Assembly: GCA_903912515.1 (NCBI GenBank)
Contig: CAIWHS010000533.1
Span: 1-47,381, forward strand
Direction of reading: 5' to 3'
Length of the DNA stretch: 47,381 nucleotides
Origin: an uncultured Planctomycetaceae bacterium
GTDB lineage: Bacteria; Planctomycetota; Planctomycetia; Gemmatales; Gemmataceae
Made by a program: the position numbers and the translations under genes. Below the pieces are notes generated by a model. The model did no database searches. It was not told the DNA's origin and saw nothing but the letters and a program-made list of their open reading frames with translations. How positions within the stretch are numbered: position 1 is the stretch's first letter; each line of letters opens with the position of its first letter. Of this stretch, positions 19,022 to 27,402 are shown piece after piece.

Positions 19022-20107
19022 TTGGCTGCAACCAGGCATGAATCTGAACCAGAATTGACCACGCTAAAGAATGGCGGCCGGCCCGAGAATGCAATTCAGT
19101 CGGCCCAGTACCCGGTCGAAGGGTTGAATCACCCTGCCATTGGGGCCTTAGCCAACCTCTTTTTAGCCCTTTTTATCGTGGTGATAGGTTCCAGTTTAGG
19201 AACTTTTTTGGGCAGAGAATTGGGGCGTCAAGGGTGCTTTGGGGCATTTAACCCGGCCCCACAGACAGAACCTGACCCGGCTCAAATCGGCCCCGCCGAA
19301 ATTGGCAAATTGCTGGCCGGAACGGTCGGGGGCTTGCTGGTTTTTCCCGCCCAGGCTTTGCTAGTGTATTGTTTGATCCGTCGCCCCTTGACAGGGTGCC
19401 CAGCAAGACGTCTGACAGCGGGCAAACTTGCCTTTCCATGGGTTTGGATCATCGGCTTGGGTGCAATCGCCACCACTCAGGCCTTGTGGTTTTTTTTGGG
19501 AATGATTCTTTCCCGATGGTTTGGCCAAGAACCATCGGGTCATCCCCTAAACCGCATGTTGGTTCACGGTGGAGCGGTAGGCCTTTTTTTGGTTGCCTTG
19601 CAGGGTTGCTTGGCGGCCCCAGTACTGGAAGAGGTTCTATGCCGTGGCTACCTTCAGTCCGTGTTGGGTCGCCTTGGTTTTGCAGGGTCTGCCAGTGTGG
19701 GGGGGGCTGTTACCGTTGTCCTACTTGGCCTTGGAATTCAAACTGATATTTTGCGTGGGACTTATGGGTCTTTTAATGCCATTTTATTGGCGCTTTTTCT
19801 ACTGCTACCCTGGCTAACACTGTGGTTTTATAGCCAAAAAATTACCAAAAATCAGCGGCCCTCAACCGCCCAAAAAATGTGGCCGATGGGCCAAAACGAT
19901 GCGCTGGCAGCTATTTTGGCCCAAGCCCAAATCTTTTGCGCCCTGCATTCAACCGCATGGCCAGCCCCCATAGCCTTGCTGCCCCTTGCCCTGGGCTTGG
20001 GCCTGATAAGGGCACAAGGGGCCACCCTTCTGGTGTGTGTGGGGGTTCACGCCAGCTTCAATGCCCTCAGCTTGGTGATGGCATTGGCTTCGCTTTGGGC
20101 AGGATAA
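19022..20107 (+). CDS. CPBP family intramembrane metalloprotease (start uncertain)
   Basis: Multiple TM segments with APVLEEVLCRGYLQSVLGRLG (EExxxR) and downstream H motifs. Confidence 0.85.
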   Translation: MAATRHESEPELTTLKNGGRPENAIQSAQYPVEGLNHPAIGALANLFLALFIVVIGSSLGTFLGRELGRQGCFGAFNPAPQTEPDPAQIGPAEIGKLLAGTVGGLLVFPAQALLVYCLIRRPLTGCPARRLTAGKLAFPWVWIIGLGAIATTQALWFFLGMILSRWFGQEPSGHPLNRMLVHGGAVGLFLVALQGCLAAPVLEEVLCRGYLQSVLGRLGFAGSASVGGAVTVVLLGLGIQTDILRGTYGSFNAILLALFLLLPWLTLWFYSQKITKNQRPSTAQKMWPMGQNDALAAILAQAQIFCALHSTAWPAPIALLPLALGLGLIRAQGATLLVCVGVHASFNALSLVMALASLWAG

Positions 20108-20147
20108 ATATAACCTTGGAGTAGTCTGAATATGGCCACAATGGAAG

Positions 20148-21320
20148 TTAGCTTGCGGACTGCGCCTTTTCCAAAATCCAACCTACTGCCGTGATGATTT
20201 CCTCTCTGGAAGTGGTCCTGCCCAGCGATAACCGCAGTGTTCCAGTGTGCCAGTGCTTATTAATGCCCATTGCTCCCAACAAGCGTGACTGGTGGCGCCC
20301 ATCATGACAAGCAGAACCGGTGGAGGCGCAAAGCCTCGGAAGTTCGTTCAACAGCCTGCCGGTATCAGTGTTACGAATGGCCACAAACAAGGTGTTGGGC
20401 AGGGCCATCGTGGGGTGGGTCACACGCAGTATCCGGTCACCCAAGCCGCGGGAAAGTAGGTTCCAAAGCTCGTCCCGCAACTCGGCAATTTTTGGGTTGA
20501 CCAGTTGCATGGCCTCCCTGGCCACTCGGGCTGCTTCCCCCAAACCCGCGATCAAGGCCACCGGTTCCGTTCCCGCTCTCAATCCGCCTTCCTGGCCCCC
20601 TCCAAATACTTGTGGCTTCAAGCAAATCCCCTCACGCACAAATAGTGCGCCAATTCCCTGCGGTGCACCCATTTTGTGCCCGGCGATGGTGAGCAAATCA
20701 CAGCCAAGCTCTCGCACATCGCAGGGGATTTTCCCTACCACCTGAGCCCCATCGGCATGGAGTGGAACTCCGTTTTTGTTGCACAAATCCGCCAGTTCCC
20801 GCACTGGTTGCAGGGTTCCCGATTCGTTATGAGCGACCAAAGTGGTTACCAAACCCCGCCCCGGGCGAATCAATCGGGCCGCCTTTTCTAAATCAACTCT
20901 GCCGGCTTTATCAAGCTCCATCCATTTGAGTCTAGCTTGGCCGATTTTGGCCATTTCAAACCCTGTTTCAATGCTGGCCGGGTGATCCGCCGGGCTCAAA
21001 TAAAGTCTAAAGCCGGGCAATATTTTGCCCCAAAGCCCTCTTGCAGGGGGTGCAAGCCCCTTAAGGGCCAAAGTGGAAGCCTCGGTTCCACCCCCTGTGA
21101 AAATGATTTCCGAGGGTTTGCAATGGATCAAACCTGCCAGATTTCGGCGTGCCTCCTCAACCGTCTCACGCGCCCTTTGGCCATAAACATGTTTGCTGGA
21201 GGGGTTTCCCACACATCCGTTCAGCCAAGGTGCCATGGTCTGGGCAACCTCAGGCAAAACCGGCGCAGAAGCGTTGAAATCTAAATATATCGGCAGGTTG
21301 TTTGAAGGATTGCTTTGCAT
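20148..21320 (-). CDS. Cysteine desulfurase (NifS/IscS-like aminotransferase class V)
   Basis: IYLDFNASAPVLPEV; NPSSKHVYGQRARE; SGTLQPVRELADLCNKNGVPLHADGAQ...LTIAGHKMGAPQGIGALFVR; STGSACH. Confidence 0.93.
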   Translation of the reverse strand: MQSNPSNNLPIYLDFNASAPVLPEVAQTMAPWLNGCVGNPSSKHVYGQRARETVEEARRNLAGLIHCKPSEIIFTGGGTEASTLALKGLAPPARGLWGKILPGFRLYLSPADHPASIETGFEMAKIGQARLKWMELDKAGRVDLEKAARLIRPGRGLVTTLVAHNESGTLQPVRELADLCNKNGVPLHADGAQVVGKIPCDVRELGCDLLTIAGHKMGAPQGIGALFVREGICLKPQVFGGGQEGGLRAGTEPVALIAGLGEAARVAREAMQLVNPKIAELRDELWNLLSRGLGDRILRVTHPTMALPNTLFVAIRNTDTGRLLNELPRLCASTGSACHDGRHQSRLLGAMGINKHWHTGTLRLSLGRTTSREEIITAVGWILEKAQSAS

Positions 21321-21548
21321 TCGACTAGTCTACCTGATGGGGGCTGAAGTAGCTTCGACAGTTAGTCATTGTTAATATGGGATATTTATTCCAATTGTTC
21401 CGCTCCAGAAGTTTTGAACGGCTGGGTATAATGCTGGCTTTAGGATCTGGACTTGGCTGTAGGAAAAATCGCCCTATCCTTTCTATAGCACCACGGTTTG
21501 CGATATTGCCAGCCGCTGCGCCTTTTCACACCTCTGGAGACTCCCCTT

Positions 21549-22235
21549 ATGATTTCCGCCATTGTCATGGCAGCCCTGATCGGCTCGTCCGCTACACCTG
21601 ACTTCTTCTTTGGCCACAAGTCCGTCGGTTACGGCTGTGGCGCTCACTGCGCCCCAAAGTGCGCTCCTGTTGTTTACTCCTGCTGCGGTTGCTCCGGCAG
21701 CGTTTATTCCTGCTACGGTTGCGCCGGCTGCAGCGGCTGCTATGGCTGCTACGGTTCCTACTACTCCTGCATGGGCTGCAGCGGCTGCTATGGTTCCACC
21801 TATTCCATGGGCTGCAGCGGCTGCTACGGCTGCTACGGTAGTGGTAATGGCGTGATTATTGACTCCACCTCTTCCTACTCTTCGGTCATCAAGGGTGGCG
21901 CCACCAAGGGGGCAGTGGAAGTAGCCCCTGCAACCAAGGGAACCACCGGCAAAGGTGGCGAAGTTTCCACCGGTATCAAGGCCCGCGTCATTGTTGAGCT
22001 GCCCCAAGATGCCAAGCTGCTCGTCGACAACAACGAAACCAACGGCGTTGGCGCTCGTCGCGAGTTCTCTACCCCAGCCCTCCAAGTTGGCCAAAACTAC
22101 TTCTACGAGTTGACCGCTATCGTCGAAGTGGATGGCAAGCCCCAGACCATGACCAAGAAGTTGGTCGTTCGCGCTGGCGAAGAGGCAGTGGCCCGCTTCG
22201 AGGCAGCCACAGTCGTTGCCAAGGTCCAAGAGTAA
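21549..22235 (+). CDS. TIGR03000-type protein with Cys/Gly/Tyr-rich N-terminal tract
   Basis: C-terminal ARVIVELPQDAKLLVDNNETNGVGARREFSTPALQVGQNYFYELTAIVEVDGKPQTMTKKLVVRAGE resembles the planctomycete TIGR03000 domain. Start MISAIVMAALIGSS at 21549. Confidence 0.88.
   Translation: MISAIVMAALIGSSATPDFFFGHKSVGYGCGAHCAPKCAPVVYSCCGCSGSVYSCYGCAGCSGCYGCYGSYYSCMGCSGCYGSTYSMGCSGCYGCYGSGNGVIIDSTSSYSSVIKGGATKGAVEVAPATKGTTGKGGEVSTGIKARVIVELPQDAKLLVDNNETNGVGARREFSTPALQVGQNYFYELTAIVEVDGKPQTMTKKLVVRAGEEAVARFEAATVVAKVQE
21664..21840 (+). repeat. In-frame low-complexity repeat encoding CYGCxGCSGCYG units
   Basis: GGCTGCAGCGGCTGCTA(T/C)GG recurs three times at about 21726, 21774 and 21810, with shorter variants upstream. 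Confidence 0.9.
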
Positions 22236-22272
22236 TTACGCGGGGAGACTCCTCCCCCTGTTGTAAATAACT

Positions 22273-22316
22273 AAAGAAGCACCCCAAACCTTGCTAGGCT
22301 TTGGGGTGCTTCTTTG
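22273..22316 (+). terminator. Strong rho-independent-type terminator
   Basis: Perfect 16-bp stem AAAGAAGCACCCCAAA / TTTGGGGTGCTTCTTT with 11-nt loop, about 40 nt after the stop of the TIGR03000 gene. The T-rich arm end provides the U tract. Confidence 0.9.
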
Positions 22317-22347
22317 TTTAACCAACGTAACCAGTTGGAGGTATGGG

Positions 22348-22530
22348 CTACACAAGCCAAGTTAAGAAGTGCACCACAATTGCAACAGATGCCAGAAATA
22401 CAACCAGCCGGCGAATCCAGTGCAGCGCCTCTTTGGTGATTTCGACAGGGGATTCGAAACGGGTTGCCCCGTAAACCAAGCTGATGGGAATAATCAAGGC
22501 GGGCGCATGCCAGAAAATCGATTGCCACAT
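22348..22530 (-). CDS. Small membrane protein
   Basis: 60 aa with two hydrophobic segments, downstream of and co-oriented with 22570..23154. Confidence 0.5.
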   Translation of the reverse strand: MWQSIFWHAPALIIPISLVYGATRFESPVEITKEALHWIRRLVVFLASVAIVVHFLTWLV

Positions 22531-22569
22531 TGCGGTTTGCCTGAAGAGAATGAGGTTGAAGGAAATGAC

Positions 22570-23154
22570 TTAGTCAGCCTGGGATTTTGAAGCTTTCGCG
22601 GCTATGACTGCCGGCCCGCACAGGGCATCATAAATCACCAGCAAATTGAGTAGTCCCGCGGCCACCGTGAATACCCAAGCAAGCTCCCAAGAGGCGTCTC
22701 CCTCGGTTTGCAGCCGATTCAGTTCACGTTCCGGGGGTGCTTTCAAGTACTTACCAATAAGGGGCGGGGTGCTTTCCGGCTCGTTTTCCTCGTCGGCCCA
22801 ATAACACTGAAGGATCGCAGGCCAAGCTACTAAACCCATTCCCGCCTGACCGAAGTATTGCCACCGATAATAAAGCGGCTTGGGGAAAGGCAGGCCGAAA
22901 GCCACCCGCACCACATTGGTTTTGAAGGGGACGCATTGCTCCGCGCGCGGCAAGTAAACATTGCTGCGGCTTCCCAGAAACCAGCCATAAAAAAAGAGAA
23001 AATTCAGGCTGACCAAGAACAGCAAGCCCTTCAAGGTGCGCCGTTGATAGATCTGCCCCAAACCCGGCACCAGCAACGAAAGGCTCGCTGCCAGATAATC
23101 TGGCTTTTCACGGCAGGGTAGGCGCGTGGCTACATTTTGATCGGATGATTCCAA
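22570..23154 (-). CDS. Membrane protein, DUF6677-like
   Basis: AASLSLLVPGLGQIYQRRTLKGLLFLVSLNFLFFYGWFLGS plus a C-terminal TM; family name from memory. Confidence 0.75.
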   Translation of the reverse strand: MESSDQNVATRLPCREKPDYLAASLSLLVPGLGQIYQRRTLKGLLFLVSLNFLFFYGWFLGSRSNVYLPRAEQCVPFKTNVVRVAFGLPFPKPLYYRWQYFGQAGMGLVAWPAILQCYWADEENEPESTPPLIGKYLKAPPERELNRLQTEGDASWELAWVFTVAAGLLNLLVIYDALCGPAVIAAKASKSQAD

Positions 23155-23423
23155 AGCTGAGCCTGCCTAATTTAACAAAGGGTTCTGTTCCAGAATTTTA
23201 TTATGTCAAAGCGACTGGGGAATTGGATTTAAATTTTCCAATCGCCTTATCATTCTGCTGCTTCCCGCTACTGGATTCCACCTAATCGAGGGCACCAGGC
23301 AGAAACATAAATTCTTTTTACCAAATTTGTCCAACTGCAGCAGGCATCACTAGCTTGCGAAAACCATTTGCCGCCTGTTACCAAACAAAAGGAACTCCCA
23401 GCCACACCCAATACCCATGGCCA

Positions 23424-24239
23424 TCAAACAAGCATGGTCAAAACAAAACCGGCAAATTCCTCGAGTGCTTCACGGAAATATAGCCAGGAGCCTGCTGTAA
23501 AAAGTCCAACACCCACTAAACCGACTAGCCATTTGCCCATCCCGCTTTGAATGGCCCTCCCCGGCCAGCCTAACATGCAAAGGATAGAGTCTGTTATTTG
23601 ATTGCCTGTTAGAAGAAGGCGTGTTAATGCATTTGGTTTTACGGGTGAGCTTTTAAACTCAGTTGCCCTTCTGGGGGGTGAGGCATCTTCAACTGTGTCA
23701 GCAGCAAATGATGGTGGGAATGGGCTCGAAGATTGGCTAGCCAACGATTGCCAAGAGTTTGGAGCCGCATCAGACACCGACAATTTCCAAGGTGTAAGGG
23801 CATCAACAGGTTGGACCGTATTCCAAGCTGAAATTTCCTGCTGTTGTTGATTCGTTGCTTGGTCCTCGTTTTTTTGGAGGGAATGAGCCGCCTGGCTTGT
23901 ATCGGCGGTTGCCTCGGGCCAGCCCATGGAGGGCTTGGTGAGGCTTTCATTTTCCCGTTGCACCTGCTTCCAAACCTCAGCAAGGGGCCCCCAGGTAGAT
24001 CCAGATGGCGCCCAATTGGTCGATGGCTGAGCACCAGTGTTCAAAGGGGCCGATTGAACAACTGGTTGGGATGGGTTGACCGCAGGTGAAGTTGATTCAA
24101 GGGCCTGCTGGAAACCAGGAAGGTTTAAAAGCCGTTGCAGCAAACTTTCCAACCGGTGGAATTGTTCAGAGGAAGGCTGGGACCAGAAGTCTGATTTCAA
24201 AGCGGCTTGGGGATCAATGGCCGGCTGTTGGCGGTTCAT
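23424..24239 (-). CDS. Hypothetical Gln/Ser/Pro-rich protein with C-terminal TM segments
   Basis: Start MNRQQPAIDP at 24239; low-complexity polar body and C-terminal hydrophobic helices. Confidence 0.6.
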   Translation of the reverse strand: MNRQQPAIDPQAALKSDFWSQPSSEQFHRLESLLQRLLNLPGFQQALESTSPAVNPSQPVVQSAPLNTGAQPSTNWAPSGSTWGPLAEVWKQVQRENESLTKPSMGWPEATADTSQAAHSLQKNEDQATNQQQQEISAWNTVQPVDALTPWKLSVSDAAPNSWQSLASQSSSPFPPSFAADTVEDASPPRRATEFKSSPVKPNALTRLLLTGNQITDSILCMLGWPGRAIQSGMGKWLVGLVGVGLFTAGSWLYFREALEEFAGFVLTMLV

Positions 24240-24289
24240 GTAAAACTTTCTCCAAGAACATCTGCTGCGCGCGAGAGTCAATACCAGCC

Positions 24290-25036
24290 ATGGCTCATAG
24301 ATTCCATACTGAAGTTCCTTTGGCACCCGGCCTTGTGAGTTTGGGTAAAGAAGAGACGCAACATATTGTGGTTTCAAGAGTTAAACCGGGTGAGCAGGTG
24401 GTGATTTTTGCCGGGGATGGCATAGATTACCCTGCCACCATCTTGGATATTTCCCGACATGGCTGCACCCTTCAAGTTGGCAAAGGAATACCTTCGCAAC
24501 TGGAATTGAAAACCAAACTGGTAATCTGTGCTCCCCTGCCCAAAGGGGATAGGGAGCAGTTTTTGCTGGAAAAGCTCACCGAAATCGGCGCTACCCGCTT
24601 TGTTCCCCTAAAAACCGCACGCAGTGTCATTCACCCTGAACCCAAGCGTTTAGATAGGTTACGCCGTCATGTGATTGAGGCGAGTAAACAGTGCGAGCGT
24701 AGCCAGTTGATGGAAATTGCTAATCTCCAGACCCTCGATGAACTGGTTGCTGGATACCGATCGGAAGCGAATACGCTTTGGTTTGGCCATGTTCCAGAAG
24801 TGGCCGATTCAGGTTGGTCTTTGCCAGGTTCGATTGGCTTAAATAGGGCCTTGGTAATAGTTGTCGGCCCTGAAGGGGGGTTGGACCTAAGCGAAATACA
24901 TAGTCTCCAAGGAGCAGGTTGGCATCCCTGCGCCTTAGGGCGGAGAAAACTACGAATTGAAACAGCGGCAATCTTGCTAGCGGCCAATGCGGTCCGGCTT
25001 TTGGAAAATACCACCAAACATCTATTAAATGCGTAG
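24290..25036 (+). CDS. rsmE: 16S rRNA m3U1498 methyltransferase RsmE
   Basis: MAHRFHTEVPL...; KLTEIGATRFVPLKTARSV; VGPEGGLDLSEI; LGRRKLRIETAAILLAANAVRLL. Confidence 0.93.
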   Translation: MAHRFHTEVPLAPGLVSLGKEETQHIVVSRVKPGEQVVIFAGDGIDYPATILDISRHGCTLQVGKGIPSQLELKTKLVICAPLPKGDREQFLLEKLTEIGATRFVPLKTARSVIHPEPKRLDRLRRHVIEASKQCERSQLMEIANLQTLDELVAGYRSEANTLWFGHVPEVADSGWSLPGSIGLNRALVIVVGPEGGLDLSEIHSLQGAGWHPCALGRRKLRIETAAILLAANAVRLLENTTKHLLNA

Positions 25037-25696
25037 TCCAAGTGCCCTGTCCACTAATTCGGTCAAAGCTGCCACGGAGGCCATCGCACCCATACCTTCG
25101 TCGCCACAGGCCAGAGTCCGGTTTTCTGGAGAAGCCATAAAGAGTTGCCCTGCCCCTTTTTGCAATGCCTCACTGATTTCTGAAAATTCTGCTTTTGCAC
25201 CCGGATGGAATCCGGCGTCCATGGCCAATTGGGCCAGGTGTCTGGCGGTAACCGGTTGATTCCACATGACTGTATTCATGGCTGGTGCGATAATTCTTGG
25301 CTTGGTTGGCTCCCAGGCGCGCCAGACACATGAAAGGCAGTTGTCAGATAGCCCTAGGGAAAATTTTGCGAGGGTTGTGGCGTCAAGTGGTGCCACTAGG
25401 AAAATGTCAGCCCAGCGCCGAAGCTCAATGTGCAATACCCCGTCACCCCGTGTCCAACTACCCTGCCCGGCTTGGGTGGGCCATTCATCTTCGTCAAGCA
25501 CGCAAATTTCAGGGTCGCGCAACGAAGGGGAACCGGGTTTGGCCAAGGCTGTAAAGCCAGCCGGATCAAAAAAATGGCACGCATGTCGGGTTGCCACAAC
25601 GCGAACCCGGTGGCCATTTTGAATAAGCGCCGCAAAAAGCTCAGGTGCCTTGATAGAGGCTACAGATCCGGTCAGTCCAAGAAGCACATGTGCCAT
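25025..25696 (-). CDS. coaC: Phosphopantothenoylcysteine decarboxylase (CoaC, flavoprotein)
   Basis: LLGLTGSVASIKAPELFAAL; DIFLVAPLDATTLAKFSLGLSDNCLSC; APAMNTVMWNQPVTARHL. Confidence 0.85.
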   Translation of the reverse strand: MAHVLLGLTGSVASIKAPELFAALIQNGHRVRVVATRHACHFFDPAGFTALAKPGSPSLRDPEICVLDEDEWPTQAGQGSWTRGDGVLHIELRRWADIFLVAPLDATTLAKFSLGLSDNCLSCVWRAWEPTKPRIIAPAMNTVMWNQPVTARHLAQLAMDAGFHPGAKAEFSEISEALQKGAGQLFMASPENRTLACGDEGMGAMASVAALTELVDRALGLRI

Positions 25697-25716
25697 TGCG
25701 GCTTATCCCCTGCCCT

Positions 25717-26376
25717 TTAACGCTTCAGGCGAGCTGTGATCAGGTCCAATAGAAAAACCGGCAGCTTTGTGCGGTCAACCTTTTGGTAAATACCCTTTTG
25801 GTTTGGTCCGACCCATGCTTCCTTGGCAGCAGTCTGGAAGTGGTTGGCTACCATCAAGGTGGCACTTGTTCTCGTTCGGGTGATCTCTGATTCAGCCAAA
25901 AGATCCTGGTCCGAAAGCCCTGATTCCAGTTTAAATCCAACCAATATCCCGGAAAATCCCCATGTGGTCCGAAACTGGTCGATCAGTTTGGGAGCCTTTT
26001 TTAGCTCCACGGTGAAAGGGGCTTGGTCGCTATCGAGTTTGTGGTGGCTTGCCTCTTTGCCATGGCAATCAAGGATGGCCCCCACTTCGAAATCGCTTAT
26101 TGCTGCAGAGTGAATGATGGCATCCTGGGGCCCCAGGTGAATATGAGACTCCAAAAGCCTACTCAAGTCGGCCGGGCTGATGAACCTTTCAACGACCACT
26201 CCAGTCGCAGCACTTGCGAAATCAGGTGGCTTGGAAGTTAGTAGCACAACCTGATGACCAAGTGAGGCTGCATGGTTGGCCAGAGCTTCCCCTGTACGCC
26301 CTGTTGCGGTATTCGTTATCACCCTCACCGAATCTAGCGGGACGGAAGTGGGGCCTGCTGTGATGAGTAGTCTCAT
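25717..26376 (-). CDS. coaB: Phosphopantothenate--cysteine ligase (CoaB)
   Basis: LITAGPTSVPLDSVRVITNTATGRTGEALANHAASLGHQVVLLTS; IHSAAISDFEV; GFKLESGL. Confidence 0.87.
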   Translation of the reverse strand: MRLLITAGPTSVPLDSVRVITNTATGRTGEALANHAASLGHQVVLLTSKPPDFASAATGVVVERFISPADLSRLLESHIHLGPQDAIIHSAAISDFEVGAILDCHGKEASHHKLDSDQAPFTVELKKAPKLIDQFRTTWGFSGILVGFKLESGLSDQDLLAESEITRTRTSATLMVANHFQTAAKEAWVGPNQKGIYQKVDRTKLPVFLLDLITARLKR

Positions 26377-26378
26377 GA

Positions 26379-27299
26379 TCAGGGTGGAGGTGGAATGGGT
26401 GATCGCGGAACTGACAATTCAGCCGCGTAAATGGCAAAACGCTGTTGGTAATCAGGAAGCGCGGTTGCCACTCTGGGAGCCAAAGGGGCAGGTTTGGGGT
26501 TTTGCCGCAACTCGCGAAGGAAATCGAGCAGCACGGGTTTCAAGGCAGCTTGGCCCTGCAACATGAACCGCACCCACAGCCAAGATTCCCGATATTCCGG
26601 GCGCTGCATGCGATTGATTTCCCTTATTTCTTCAAGGCGGGTCAAATTAGGCCCCGAACCTTTGGCAAAGTCTTCACGGGTTTGGGCCAAACGCTCATGA
26701 AACTCTATTGGATGGTTTTCCATCTCATAATATTCCGCCAGACCCTCATCAAGCCATAGGGGCACATCCAGCAGGGTGGAGTGAAGAATTGCGTGAGTCA
26801 GTTCATGGCGCAGATCCTGTTCAATTCGATCCGACCACCAGGTCAAAACCATCAGATCCTCACCCAATACCTTTGATCTGCCTTGGGCGACAAAAAAAGC
26901 CCTACGACTTGGAAGTTCAGGATACCTTTGGCGCATGTATTGGTCGTAACTGGCCCTGTCTCCAAACAGGTAAACCAAAATGGGGCGTTGTGAATTTTGA
27001 ATTTTCAGGTCACGGGCAATTTGGTCGCGGAGGTGAGTGCAGCCCTGAATCCAAGTCGGCTCTGGATTCAATGGTTTGTCAGAAAGAAAGACGAAGGGAG
27101 CGACCCTTTTTTCATGGGAAGAGGGTAGCTGAACGGTAACTGCCGAAATGGGCCCGGCTGGTTTTGCCTGATCTGGTATTCCCGGAGCGCTGGTGGCCAG
27201 TGTTAAATCCAAGCTTTGGCAACCACTTAAGAACGCAATAAAACCCAACAAAAATTGCCACCGACAAGTTGAATGGGCGAGGGTTAAGTAGCTCATCAC
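26379..27299 (-). CDS. Lipoprotein with HExxH zinc-peptidase motif (DUF1570-like)
   Basis: Lipobox-like FLSGC; RHELTHAILHSTLLDVPLWLDEGLAEYYE. Confidence 0.82.
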   Translation of the reverse strand: MMSYLTLAHSTCRWQFLLGFIAFLSGCQSLDLTLATSAPGIPDQAKPAGPISAVTVQLPSSHEKRVAPFVFLSDKPLNPEPTWIQGCTHLRDQIARDLKIQNSQRPILVYLFGDRASYDQYMRQRYPELPSRRAFFVAQGRSKVLGEDLMVLTWWSDRIEQDLRHELTHAILHSTLLDVPLWLDEGLAEYYEMENHPIEFHERLAQTREDFAKGSGPNLTRLEEIREINRMQRPEYRESWLWVRFMLQGQAALKPVLLDFLRELRQNPKPAPLAPRVATALPDYQQRFAIYAAELSVPRSPIPPPP

Positions 27300-27402
27300 T
27301 TCCCTTCACCAAGACTTGCGCACAGCTTGCTAAAATTCCACAGGCATCAAGATTAGTTTCCCTGCGGTTTTCAGGGCAAGGTGAAGCCTGATATTTCGTG
27401 GA

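Noticed and set aside
21483-22229. 248-aa minus-strand Ala/Gly-rich ORF
   Set aside because: It is the antisense of the TIGR03000 Cys/Gly/Tyr repeat gene. The composition is explained by the complementary strand and there is no independent support.
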